This document shows, piece after piece, positions 6,412-13,333 of a stretch of DNA of 13,333 nt (position 1 is the stretch's first letter; every line of letters starts with the position of its first letter). The position numbers and the translations under genes were made by a program. The DNA lies in NCBI GenBank assembly GCA_036443405.1, contig JAZFYD010000138.1, forward strand, positions 1-13,333, in the 5' to 3' direction. The stretch comes from JAZFYD01 sp036443405 (GTDB lineage Bacteria > Planctomycetota > PLA2). Under the pieces are notes generated by a model. That model saw only the letters and a list, made by a program, of their open reading frames with translations, did not search any database and was not told where the DNA came from.

Positions 6412-7952
6412 TTTTGTTCCTGCTCACCGAACTGCAAGATCGTCACGAAGATGCCCGCGACCGCAAGAATTGCGAGCGCGTGCGGCGCCGCGAGGGCGAA
6501 ATGCGCCTCTTCCATGTGGGTCCAGACGTTGGTCGCGAGGGTGTCGAACCCGTTGGGTGCGAGGATCAGCGTCAGCGGGAGCTCCTTCACGACAGCGAGA
6601 AACACGAACGCCATCGCGATCAGAACGCCCCGCCTCAGCAGCGGCGCGGTCACGCGGCGCAAGGTCGCGAGCCAGCCGAACCCGAGCGCGTAGGACGCCT
6701 CCTCGACGCGTTCGGGCAGCCTCATGAGCAGCGACCGGATCGGCCCGACGGCCTCGGCCAGAAAGCGAAGCAGCAGCGCCGCGAGCAGCAACGGAAGTGT
6801 CTGATAGAGGTCCGGCACGACCGACAGGGTCAGCCACACGAACGCCAGCGCGAGAGGCAGCGGCGGAATCGCGTAGCCGAGATACGGAATCCGCTCGAGC
6901 AGGCGCGCCCAGAGCCCTTCGCGCCGCACCGACACACGTAGGATCGGCAGCACGAGCGCCGGAGCGCAAACCGCGGCGCCCACTCCGAGAACCAGCGAGT
7001 TGCGCATCGCGTGCTTCCACGAGATCACGGAGTCGAACTCCGGCGGCTGCGACGCCCACAAGAAAAGCGCGGCCACGGGCACGAGCAGGCTGAATCCGAT
7101 CACACCGACCAGGTACAGATACGCAGGCGCAGTCCAGCGCCCCAGCGCGACGCGCGGCGCGAAGCGGATGGTCGCACCGGACACCGGCTTCAACCGTCCG
7201 CGCAGGAACCGCATGTCGACGAACAACAAAACGGCGGTGAGTCCGACCAACACGAGCGACAACCACGCCGCGTACGTGCGATCAAAAGCGCCCTGGGCTT
7301 GCCGGTAGATCGCGAAGCTCAGCGTCTCGAATCGCATGAGGCTCGTCACCCCGAAATCAGCGAGAACGTGGAGAACGACGAGCAACGCGCCCGCGAGATA
7401 GGCAGCGCGGACCTGCGGCAGAATCGCGGCCCGCCAGAGCGCCCAACCGCGAAGTCCGTGGCTGCGTGCGACCTCCGCGAGGGACGGATCGAGCCGCGTC
7501 AACGCGGCGCGCAGATTGAGAAACAGGTAGGGGAACGTGTACACGGTGAGCGCGAGCGTCGCACCCCAGAAACCGTTGGCTCGCCAGAGGCCGACTCCCA
7601 GCACGCGCTGCGAGAGGCCATAGTCGCCACCGATACCCAACCAGACCATCGCCAGCACGTAACCCGGGATCGCGAGCGGCAGCGCGCCGAGCAGGACGAA
7701 CAGCCGCTCGCCGCGAAGGCGCGCCCGCGTCGTCAGAAACGCATACGGCGCCGCGATCAGGGTTCCGAAAAACAGCACCGCCGCGGCGAGTGCGAACGTG
7801 TTCCAGACCGCCGTGAGCGTTTGGGCGCGCACAACGAACGCGAACGAACCTGTTTCGCTCGTGAGCGCGAAATAGGCGAGATAACCGAGCGGCGCGAATA
7901 CGCCGACGACCACCGCGCATCCGGCCAACGCGGCCAGCGGAACGGATCGCAC
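6408..7952 (-). CDS. fbpB: Ferric-iron ABC transporter permease, two fused membrane domains (FbpB-like)
   Basis: The 514-residue inner-membrane protein has about twelve hydrophobic segments in two repeated halves, the usual FbpB/SfuB/ThiP plan where one chain supplies both permease domains. Each half carries a cytoplasmic EAA loop that contacts the ATPase: AEVARSHGLRG followed by ILPQ (159-180), and EEASYALGFGWLATLRRVTA (417-436). Length is normal for the family. GTG at 7952 is used; the stop of the binding-protein gene lies nine bases upstream and only a weak GAGCG precedes the start. No ATG near the N-terminus competes. It overlaps the ATPase gene by four bases. Thiamine permeases share the fold, so iron is inferred from the binding protein. 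Confidence 0.9.
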   Translation of the reverse strand: MRSVPLAALAGCAVVVGVFAPLGYLAYFALTSETGSFAFVVRAQTLTAVWNTFALAAAVLFFGTLIAAPYAFLTTRARLRGERLFVLLGALPLAIPGYVLAMVWLGIGGDYGLSQRVLGVGLWRANGFWGATLALTVYTFPYLFLNLRAALTRLDPSLAEVARSHGLRGWALWRAAILPQVRAAYLAGALLVVLHVLADFGVTSLMRFETLSFAIYRQAQGAFDRTYAAWLSLVLVGLTAVLLFVDMRFLRGRLKPVSGATIRFAPRVALGRWTAPAYLYLVGVIGFSLLVPVAALFLWASQPPEFDSVISWKHAMRNSLVLGVGAAVCAPALVLPILRVSVRREGLWARLLERIPYLGYAIPPLPLALAFVWLTLSVVPDLYQTLPLLLAALLLRFLAEAVGPIRSLLMRLPERVEEASYALGFGWLATLRRVTAPLLRRGVLIAMAFVFLAVVKELPLTLILAPNGFDTLATNVWTHMEEAHFALAAPHALAILAVAGIFVTILQFGEQEQK

Positions 7953-7961
7953 AAAAGCGCT

Positions 7962-8954
7962 CTATAGGAGCCCGACGTCGCGCATCAACTCGAGCGTGCC
8001 GGCGAGGTCCTTCAAGACGTTGAGGTCGATGGACGCCGCGTTCTTTTGCATCTCGTCCATCGGAAGCAGTTTCTTGTTCGCGACCGCGCCGTTGGCCACC
8101 GGGTACTCGAAGACCTTCTCCGTGAAGTAACCCTGCGCCTCGGGCGAGAGCAGAAACTCGATCACCTTTTGGGCCGCGGCACTCTTTTTGGAGCCCTTGC
8201 GCACGGCAGCGCCGGCCACGTTCACCAGGTTGCCGATGTCGCCGGCCTGGAACACCGTCTGTGCAACGGGAAACTCCGGATCCGAAGCCAGGAAGCGCAG
8301 CAAGTAGTAGTGGTTCGGCAGGCCGATGTCGATTTCGCCGGCCGCGAGCGCCTGGAGGATCGGCGTGTTCTTGGCGTAGGCCTTCGTGCCGTTCGCTATC
8401 ATCGCCTTCAACCACTTGCGGGTTTTCTCCTCGCCCTCGCGAGCGCGCATCGCGGTCACGAACGCCTGGAAGGAACCGTTCGTCGGCGCCCATCCGACCA
8501 GCCCCTTCCACTTGGGGTCGGTCAGTTCGAACACACTCTTGGGCAGGTCCGCCGTGTCCACGCGCCTTTTGGAATACGCCAGCACCCGCGCGCGACCGCT
8601 GGTCGCGACCCATCGGCCACCGGAGTCGCGAAACGCCACGGGCACCTTCTCGAGCAGGCTCTTCGGGAGCGGCGCGAGCTTGCCTTTTTGCGCAAGCGCG
8701 GAAAGCGCTCCGGCATCCTGCGCCCAGAAGATATCCGCGGGGCTGTGCTCGCCCTCCTCCATCAGGAGCATCGCGAGATGCGCGGTCTTGCCGTAGCGCA
8801 TGGTGACCTTCACGCCGGTTTTCGCCTCGATGCGCTTGACCAGGGGAGCGACGAGGCTCCGGCTCCGGCCGGAGTAAATGACAACCTCTTCGGCGTAAAT
8901 GAACGAAGTCATGGCCAGCACCGTGGCCAGCACTCGCGCGTTGAACATCCTCAC
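7962..8954 (-). CDS. fbpA: Ferric-iron periplasmic binding protein (FbpA/FutA type)
   Basis: The 330-residue protein captures Fe(III) in the periplasm and delivers it to the permease. A signal peptide spans about residues 1-21 (hydrophobic stretch ending FIYA before EEVVIYSGR). The mature part has the family marks: VVIYSGR (24-30), ADIFWAQDAGALSAL (73-87), GRARVLAYS (120-128) and NHYYLLRF (214-221). The pair Tyr216-Tyr217 matches the conserved adjacent tyrosine iron ligands, and Tyr27 and Tyr127 are in positions expected of further ligands. GTG at 8954 overlaps the TGA of the TPR gene (GTGA) and has AAGGAG seven bases before it. ATG at 8948 is the alternative and would drop two residues. It links the TonB-type half of the operon to the ABC half and is the main reason to call the operon iron uptake. 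Confidence 0.9.
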   Translation of the reverse strand: MRMFNARVLATVLAMTSFIYAEEVVIYSGRSRSLVAPLVKRIEAKTGVKVTMRYGKTAHLAMLLMEEGEHSPADIFWAQDAGALSALAQKGKLAPLPKSLLEKVPVAFRDSGGRWVATSGRARVLAYSKRRVDTADLPKSVFELTDPKWKGLVGWAPTNGSFQAFVTAMRAREGEEKTRKWLKAMIANGTKAYAKNTPILQALAAGEIDIGLPNHYYLLRFLASDPEFPVAQTVFQAGDIGNLVNVAGAAVRKGSKKSAAAQKVIEFLLSPEAQGYFTEKVFEYPVANGAVANKKLLPMDEMQKNAASIDLNVLKDLAGTLELMRDVGLL

Positions 8955-10138
8955 CTGTCCTCTCCTTGATGGGATTCCTGCTGTTTCTTCGGCGGCGCGC
9001 CGTTTGGCGTTCCGAGTCGGCGCAACGAAGTCGCGAGCGCGCGGGCGTGCGCGTCGAGTCCGAAGTGCTCGATCATGACGAGCAGCGCTTTCCTCGCCTG
9101 CGCGGGTTGCCGGAGTTCAAGGTGGCAGCCCACAAGCGCGCGCAACAGCATCTGATCCGGCACCCCCGCGGAGAGACGCCGCGCGAGATGCGGAATCGCC
9201 TCCTGGTGACGCTGGTGGCGATGAAGCGCGAGGCCGAGCCACCCACGCACCTCGAGACCACCGCGCCCCGCCGCGACGGCACGCAGCCAGTGCTCCAGGG
9301 CCTTGTTCGGTTCACCCGCGGCCGCCGCCAGCCGTCCGAGCAACAACTCCGCGTCGCCCGCGATCTCGGGTGATTTCGAGGCGGCCAGCGGCTTCGCCAA
9401 CTTTGCCGCCTCGGCGAACTCGCCGGCGGCCTCGAGCAGACGCGCGCAGCGCAACGACACGTCGTCGCCCGCCGTTTTGTCCAGGAGAAGCAAGCGCCGG
9501 TACCAAGCGACAGCGCTCTTCAGATCGCGGTCCTGCACGAACAACTCGGCCACGGTACGCAACAGCGCGGGCGAAGTGCTGCCCATGTGGTGCGCGGTCA
9601 ACAGCTCCGGAAGCGCCTTCTTCGGCTGCCCGCTCTTCAGGTAGAGATTGCCCAGACGAAGACGCACCCCGGCATCCGCCGGGTGATCCTCGAGCACTTC
9701 CAGGTAGCCGTTCTCGGCTTCCTTCCAAAGCCCCGACGCCTCGGCCGCGCTCGCGGCGGCAAGCTGCACCGAGGAGTCGTCCGGCGCGAGCAGGCTGGCG
9801 ACACGCAGGCTGTTCAGCGCAGCCGGCAACGCATCCTCCTCGAGCGCGATCTGAGCCAGGCGGCCAAGCACGTCCGACGAGAGGCGCCCCAACGCGACCG
9901 CCCGCGCCAACTCCTCGCGAGCCTTGCCTGGTTCGTTCAACTCGTAGTACGCGTGGCCCAAGAGCGCGCGCGCCCCGGCGTGATCCGGATCGTCCTTCAG
10001 ATAGCGCGTCAGCGCCGGCGGGACCTCGGCGTAACGCTTGGCATCAAACGCCTCCTGCGCCCGCTGCAGCAACGAAACGTCGGGCTCCTGCGCGACGGCG
10101 ACGGCGCAAAGCACGAGGAGAAACGCCGACTTGCTCAT
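8951..10138 (-). CDS. Secreted TPR-repeat protein of the TonB2-type cluster
   Basis: The 395-residue protein has a signal peptide (MSKSAFLLVLCAVAVA, cleavage likely before QEPD) and is otherwise almost all helical TPR-like repeats. Examples are AQEAFDAKRYAEVPPALTRY, ARALLGHAYYELNEPGKARE and VRLRLGNLYLKSGQPKKALP, continuing to near the C-terminus. The tail is polar (PPKKQQESHQGEDR). It is probably periplasmic and binds other proteins. TPR genes follow tonB2 in Vibrio-type TtpC/TonB2 clusters, where they are linked to TonB-dependent iron uptake, so the position fits. ATG at 10138 overlaps the TonB stop (ATGA) and AAAGAG lies upstream. The frame is open further upstream to 10915 but that stretch lies over tonB and would remove the signal peptide from the N-terminus. 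Confidence 0.85.
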   Translation of the reverse strand: MSKSAFLLVLCAVAVAQEPDVSLLQRAQEAFDAKRYAEVPPALTRYLKDDPDHAGARALLGHAYYELNEPGKAREELARAVALGRLSSDVLGRLAQIALEEDALPAALNSLRVASLLAPDDSSVQLAAASAAEASGLWKEAENGYLEVLEDHPADAGVRLRLGNLYLKSGQPKKALPELLTAHHMGSTSPALLRTVAELFVQDRDLKSAVAWYRRLLLLDKTAGDDVSLRCARLLEAAGEFAEAAKLAKPLAASKSPEIAGDAELLLGRLAAAAGEPNKALEHWLRAVAAGRGGLEVRGWLGLALHRHQRHQEAIPHLARRLSAGVPDQMLLRALVGCHLELRQPAQARKALLVMIEHFGLDAHARALATSLRRLGTPNGAPPKKQQESHQGEDR

Positions 10139-10854
10139 CGCTCTTTCTTGAATTCGATGGTCTTGGTTGCAGAAACACGGAGGCGCCGGCCCTTGTTGCG
10201 CGGCGGTGTGAACTCCCAACCCGACGCGACCTTCAAGACGGCAGCACCAAACCCCTGGTACCCGACGATCTCGAGCACCTCGACGCTTTCGACCTTGCCT
10301 TCCTTGTCGATGACCAACCGAATCGTCACCGAGCCTTCGATGCCCCGGCGGTCTGCGCTCATCGGATACGCGGGCTTGCGATACTTCACCGGCCGCGGGG
10401 GTTCGTCGATTTCCGTCGCGCGACGCACACCGGTCCCGACCGCGCCCTGTTGGCCGTTGTTCCTGGGCGGCGTGATCGGTGTCCGGATGGACGGGTCGGC
10501 CCCGACGACGGCGCCGACGTTCGTGATACGGATCGCCGGGATGCTGAACGCGAGCGGCGGCATCGGCAAATCCAAAGCCGCCGCGGCGACGGGCGCCAGA
10601 TCGGGCGCAACGGGGAGGAACTCGTCCGTCGCCGGATCGGGGTCGACGGGCGCAGGTTCGGGTTCCACGGTCGGAACCCGTTCCGGCTCGGGATCCTTCA
10701 GGCTTCGCAGGCGCACAACGGGCTTCGGCGGGAGCTCCGGCGACTCGAAACGGTTCAGCATCGCGAGCAGCGCAAAGAGCGCCACGTTGAGGGCGCCCGC
10801 CACGATCAGCGCGACGACGACACCAAGAGTTCGACGGGACCGCCGGCCACTCAT
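10135..10854 (-). CDS. tonB: TonB-family energy transducer
   Basis: The 239-residue protein would carry proton-motive energy from the ExbB/ExbD motor to outer-membrane receptors. It has a short basic N-terminus, one membrane helix at about 10-33, a Pro/Glu-rich periplasm-spanning linker (about 39-155, with EPEPAPVDPDP) and a C-terminal TonB domain at about 156-239. That domain includes RKPAYPMSADRRGIEGSVTI (159-178) and GWEFTPPRNKGRR (212-224). The family's usual TM Ser-x3-His pattern is absent: the helix reads GALNVALFALL, with Asn23 where His would be expected. The start ATG 10854 overlaps the exbD stop (ATGA) and GGAG precedes it by seven bases. The short linker resembles TonB2 more than classic TonB. 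Confidence 0.9.
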   Translation of the reverse strand: MSGRRSRRTLGVVVALIVAGALNVALFALLAMLNRFESPELPPKPVVRLRSLKDPEPERVPTVEPEPAPVDPDPATDEFLPVAPDLAPVAAAALDLPMPPLAFSIPAIRITNVGAVVGADPSIRTPITPPRNNGQQGAVGTGVRRATEIDEPPRPVKYRKPAYPMSADRRGIEGSVTIRLVIDKEGKVESVEVLEIVGYQGFGAAVLKVASGWEFTPPRNKGRRLRVSATKTIEFKKER

Positions 10855-11273
10855 CGGGTACTCCGTTTTCGCGTTGCAATGGCGACGTCGCGCGCACCCG
10901 CGAGCTTGGCGACATCCATCACCTCGACGAGGCGGCCGGCGCTCGTGCGTTCATCGGGAATCAGGATGACCGACCCGTGTTTTTCACGCGCGACGAAGCG
11001 CGCCACCGTCTCCCGCAGCGCGGTGAGGTCGACGCGGCGGCCTTCGGTATGCACGGCTCCGCTTTTCGTGATGCTGATGCGCAGGCTGCCCGAGTCGAGG
11101 GATTGGCTGTGCACCGACTGAGGGCGCTCGACATGAATGCCGGTGTCGCGCGCGAACGTCGTCGTGACGACAAAGAAAATCAAGAGGATGAAGACCATGT
11201 CCATCATCGGCGCGAGGTTGACCTGCGCAGTGGACCCTGCACCGTTGCCGCGACGACTCACCGGCTGGAACAT
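10851..11273 (-). CDS. exbD: ExbD/TolR proton-channel subunit
   Basis: The 140-residue protein has the ExbD plan: a short cytoplasmic N-terminus, one membrane helix at about 20-40, and a periplasmic domain ending around LVEVMDVAKLAGARDVAIAT. The helix begins NLAPMMDMVFILLIFFVVTT, and Asp25 sits where the proton-carrying, essential Asp of ExbD/TolR is found. It forms the motor with the two ExbB-type proteins upstream. A three-base gap separates it from the short exbB, and a GGGAGG lies about 12 bases before the ATG at 11273. It overlaps tonB by four bases. TolR cannot be excluded by sequence alone, but the adjacent tonB favours ExbD. Confidence 0.92.
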   Translation of the reverse strand: MFQPVSRRGNGAGSTAQVNLAPMMDMVFILLIFFVVTTTFARDTGIHVERPQSVHSQSLDSGSLRISITKSGAVHTEGRRVDLTALRETVARFVAREKHGSVILIPDERTSAGRLVEVMDVAKLAGARDVAIATRKRSTR

Positions 11274-11276
11274 GGA

Positions 11277-11888
11277 TCAGGCGTGCCTCCCGTGCACGAT
11301 CGCGGCCTGCACCTGTTTGCCGTAGAGCTGCATCATCTCCATGCAGCGCCGGACCCGCGACGCCAGGTAGCGATGCAACACCAAGACGGGGAGCGCCGCG
11401 ACGAGACCCGCCTGCGTCGTGATCAGCGCCTGGGAAACGCCGTCGGCGAGTTGGCTGACTTCCTGCGTACCGTGCCGCGTGATGGCGCTGAACGTCTCGA
11501 CCATGCCGAGAATCGTGCCGAGCAGGCCGAGCAACGGCAGCGATGAACCGAGCACGGCAATCTGCGGCAGGAACCGTGCGAGCGCCGTGGCCTCGCCGCG
11601 CAGCACGGGGGTGACGTGCCGGTCGGCGAAATAGAGGCGCGGATCGCGTCCGGCCAGCCCGGCGAACAGAAACCGTCCGACCAGGCTGGTGCGCTCGCGG
11701 CAGATCTCGGCGGCCGCGGGCAAGTCGCCCGCGCGAACCGCCTTCACGACCCGCTCCGCCCACGGCGTGGACGCGGTCTCCTGCGACTTGAGCCGCCACC
11801 AGGCCCCGACGATCATCGCCCATGCAAAAAACGAAAGCGCCACGATGCCGACAAGCACCCAGCCGCCGCGAACGACGAGATCGCTCAT
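11277..11888 (-). CDS. exbB: Short ExbB/TolQ/MotA-family proton-channel subunit
   Basis: The 203-residue inner-membrane protein has three membrane helices (about 10-30, 108-130 and 150-173) and the family core: LGSSLPLLGLLGTILGMVET (113-132) and ADGVSQALITTQAGLVAALP (148-167). It would form the pentameric ring around ExbD that uses proton flow to drive TonB. ATG at 11888 overlaps the stop of the long ExbB gene (ATGA) and has GGAGG seven bases upstream, so the start is firm, although the frame stays open to 12524. It corresponds to ExbB2 of TtpC/TonB2 clusters, next to its longer paralogue. Confidence 0.92.
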   Translation of the reverse strand: MSDLVVRGGWVLVGIVALSFFAWAMIVGAWWRLKSQETASTPWAERVVKAVRAGDLPAAAEICRERTSLVGRFLFAGLAGRDPRLYFADRHVTPVLRGEATALARFLPQIAVLGSSLPLLGLLGTILGMVETFSAITRHGTQEVSQLADGVSQALITTQAGLVAALPVLVLHRYLASRVRRCMEMMQLYGKQVQAAIVHGRHA

Positions 11889-13333
11889 GCGTGCGCCTCC
11901 GCGACCGCGGTCGCCGCCTCGGACTCGCCCGACACGAGCGCGTTGTAGAGCGACGCGGCGCTCATCTCGGCGTCGGCGATGACCGCCTCGACGCGGCCGC
12001 TCAAAACGCTGTGCACCAGGAGAATCGGGATCGCGATGATGAGACCGGTCGCCGTCGTGATAAGCGCTTCGCTGATGCCGCCTGCCATGAGGCCGGGGTT
12101 GGCGTTGGAGAACACCTTCAGCACACCAAACGTCTGGATGATGCCGGTCACGGTCCCGAGCAATCCGAGCAACGGCGCGACCGCTCCGAGCGTGGCGATG
12201 CCACCGAGGTTGCGTTGAAGCCGCGGCAACTCGTGAAGGAGCTGCTCGGCAATCCCGTCCTCCATCGCAGAGGCGCCGTGTCTCCTCCGGCCGAGACACG
12301 CGGCGAGCGTGCGCGCGGCCACACCGCGTGTTTTCTCGCACGCAGCCAGCGCCAGTTCGTAGCGGCCCTCTTTGCACGCGTCGAGAACCGACGGCAGAAG
12401 CGTCGCGCTCTTGCCGCGCTGCCGAACCAGGAACGCGAGGCGCTCGGCCATCAGCACCAACGCGAGCATCGCAACGAACGCGAGGGGGAACATCACCGGT
12501 CCGCCGGCCGCGACCAAACCCCAAAGGCCGCGTTGCGCCTCCTGGGTCTCGACACGAAGCGTGCCGCTGACATCTACCGGCAGCTCGATCTTGCCGCCTC
12601 CGGAGGAAACCGCGTCGAACGCGGCGGAAAGCGCCGCGGCGTTCTCCGCATCGAGCTTTTCGGACCAGCGGAACCCACTGGCGTCCGCCGGACTGCTGAG
12701 CGCCAACCCGAGGCGATCACCGACTCGATAGGCGAACGACATGTGCCCCGCGCTGAGGAGTTCCACCCGTTCGAGTTCGCCTGTCGCGGTCCGGATTTCC
12801 GCGGACGAAACCCCGATCTCGGACGCGCGCGCGTGCGTCGCATCCGCCAGCTTCAGGAGCGAATCGAACGCGGAGGCCATTCGTTCGGGATCGCGCAAAC
12901 GGTCTTCGATGTCGGGTAGGACCGCGCGGAGTGCGTCGGTGCCGGGCACCTCGGAGAGTTGGACGTCCAACCGTTCGGCCAACGCGCGCAACCGAGCGCC
13001 GACATCCCGTACCCGGTCCGCGGACCCGGCGCGCTCGCCGTCGAGTGTCGCGATCCGATCCAGCAGCCGTCGCTCCTCCTCCAAGCGCTCCTGCCGGAGG
13101 TTCTCGAGGTTCAGGAGCTTCTCCGCCCGTGCGCGCCGGCCCGTCCGCGTCTCCTCGAGTTCGATCTTGTAGGCCTGGCGCATCGAGTCGAGCGCGGTTC
13201 GCTCGGCGGCCAGCTCGGTATCGAGCAGCGCCAAACGCTCACGCAGTTCGTTGGCCGACAGCTCCTCCCCGAACACGGGCAACGCCGCGGACAATGCGAG
13301 GAAGATGGCGACGAAGGCAGCGGGCGCCCTCAC
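11885..13333 (-). CDS. Long TtpC-like ExbB with signal peptide and periplasmic coiled coil
   Basis: The 482-residue protein starts with a signal peptide (about 1-22, MRAPAAFVAIFLALSAALPV then FG). A long charged coiled coil covers about 24-125. A DUF3450-like region follows to about 260: it has VELLSAGHMSFAYRVGDRLG (190-209), a Trp-Ser stretch and KIELPVDVS (248-256). Then comes a MotA/TolQ/ExbB channel domain with helices near 272-296, 376-400 and 420-446, including LGAVAPLLGLLGTVTGIIQT (382-401) and GISEALITTATGLIIAIP (419-436). In Vibrio-type TonB2 systems an accessory long ExbB, TtpC, is required with ExbB2, and a separate DUF3450 protein is encoded first. Here both parts seem joined. The start is GTG at 13333-13331, the last base of the window; the signal peptide right after it argues the gene is complete, but an earlier start cannot be excluded. 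GTGA at the edge suggests overlap with an upstream gene. Confidence 0.85.
   Translation of the reverse strand: MRAPAAFVAIFLALSAALPVFGEELSANELRERLALLDTELAAERTALDSMRQAYKIELEETRTGRRARAEKLLNLENLRQERLEEERRLLDRIATLDGERAGSADRVRDVGARLRALAERLDVQLSEVPGTDALRAVLPDIEDRLRDPERMASAFDSLLKLADATHARASEIGVSSAEIRTATGELERVELLSAGHMSFAYRVGDRLGLALSSPADASGFRWSEKLDAENAAALSAAFDAVSSGGGKIELPVDVSGTLRVETQEAQRGLWGLVAAGGPVMFPLAFVAMLALVLMAERLAFLVRQRGKSATLLPSVLDACKEGRYELALAACEKTRGVAARTLAACLGRRRHGASAMEDGIAEQLLHELPRLQRNLGGIATLGAVAPLLGLLGTVTGIIQTFGVLKVFSNANPGLMAGGISEALITTATGLIIAIPILLVHSVLSGRVEAVIADAEMSAASLYNALVSGESEAATAVAEAHA

Noticed and set aside
10139..10915. Upstream extension of the TPR frame
   Set aside because: Lies over tonB in another frame; the ATG at 10138 is coupled to the tonB stop and begins a signal peptide.
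9370..11121. 583- and 460-codon plus-strand frames opposite TPR, tonB and exbD
   Set aside because: Low-complexity Arg/Ala/Pro/Ser translations antisense to clear genes; no start signal.
1..13333. Mobile elements, CRISPR arrays, tRNA or rRNA genes
   Set aside because: No transposase, integrase, terminal repeats, regularly spaced repeats or recognisable RNA gene seen on either strand.

Overview
The window is GC-rich, densely packed bacterial DNA from an organism with an outer membrane. Evidence for the outer membrane is a TonB/ExbB/ExbD energising system and a PEP-CTERM (exosortase-sorted) surface protein. The PEP-CTERM tail style, the amidotransferase/glycosyltransferase neighbourhood and the long coiled-coil ExbB would suit Planctomycetota or a related environmental Gram-negative phylum. 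I cannot fix the taxon from this sequence alone, and Proteobacteria are not excluded. I see no tRNA, rRNA, CRISPR array, insertion sequence or phage gene.

Left part (1-3343, all minus strand): a surface-polysaccharide type operon read right to left. It holds a family 4 glycosyltransferase, an AsnB-type glutamine amidotransferase and the first third or so of a SAM-dependent methyltransferase that runs off the left edge. Stops and starts nearly touch or overlap.

Middle (3344-5342): a divergent intergenic region of about 520 bp leads into a plus-strand gene for a secreted, Asp-rich PEP-CTERM protein. This leader carries a sigma-54-type promoter match, a distant inverted repeat that could be an activator site, and a hairpin followed by eight T starting exactly at the predicted transcription start. 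The PEP-CTERM gene ends at a good intrinsic terminator. A small unrecognised plus-strand gene follows, with one N-terminal membrane or signal segment.

Right part (5365-13333, all minus strand): one eight-gene operon with ATGA/GTGA overlaps or tiny gaps at every junction. Reading right to left: a long TtpC-like ExbB with a signal peptide and coiled coil, a short ExbB, ExbD, TonB, a periplasmic TPR protein, then an FbpA/FutA-type ferric-iron binding protein, its two-domain permease and its ATPase. The first five genes resemble the Vibrio-style TonB2/TtpC energising cluster. The last three form a ferric ABC importer. Together they could encode iron transport from outer-membrane energisation to cytoplasmic import, but no TonB-dependent receptor lies in the window. 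The operon promoter and any Fur site would be beyond the right edge.

The points most worth following are the combined TonB2-type plus ferric ABC operon, the apparent DUF3450-like/ExbB fusion, the TonB membrane helix lacking the usual histidine, and the sigma-54 plus hairpin-T8 leader of the PEP-CTERM gene.
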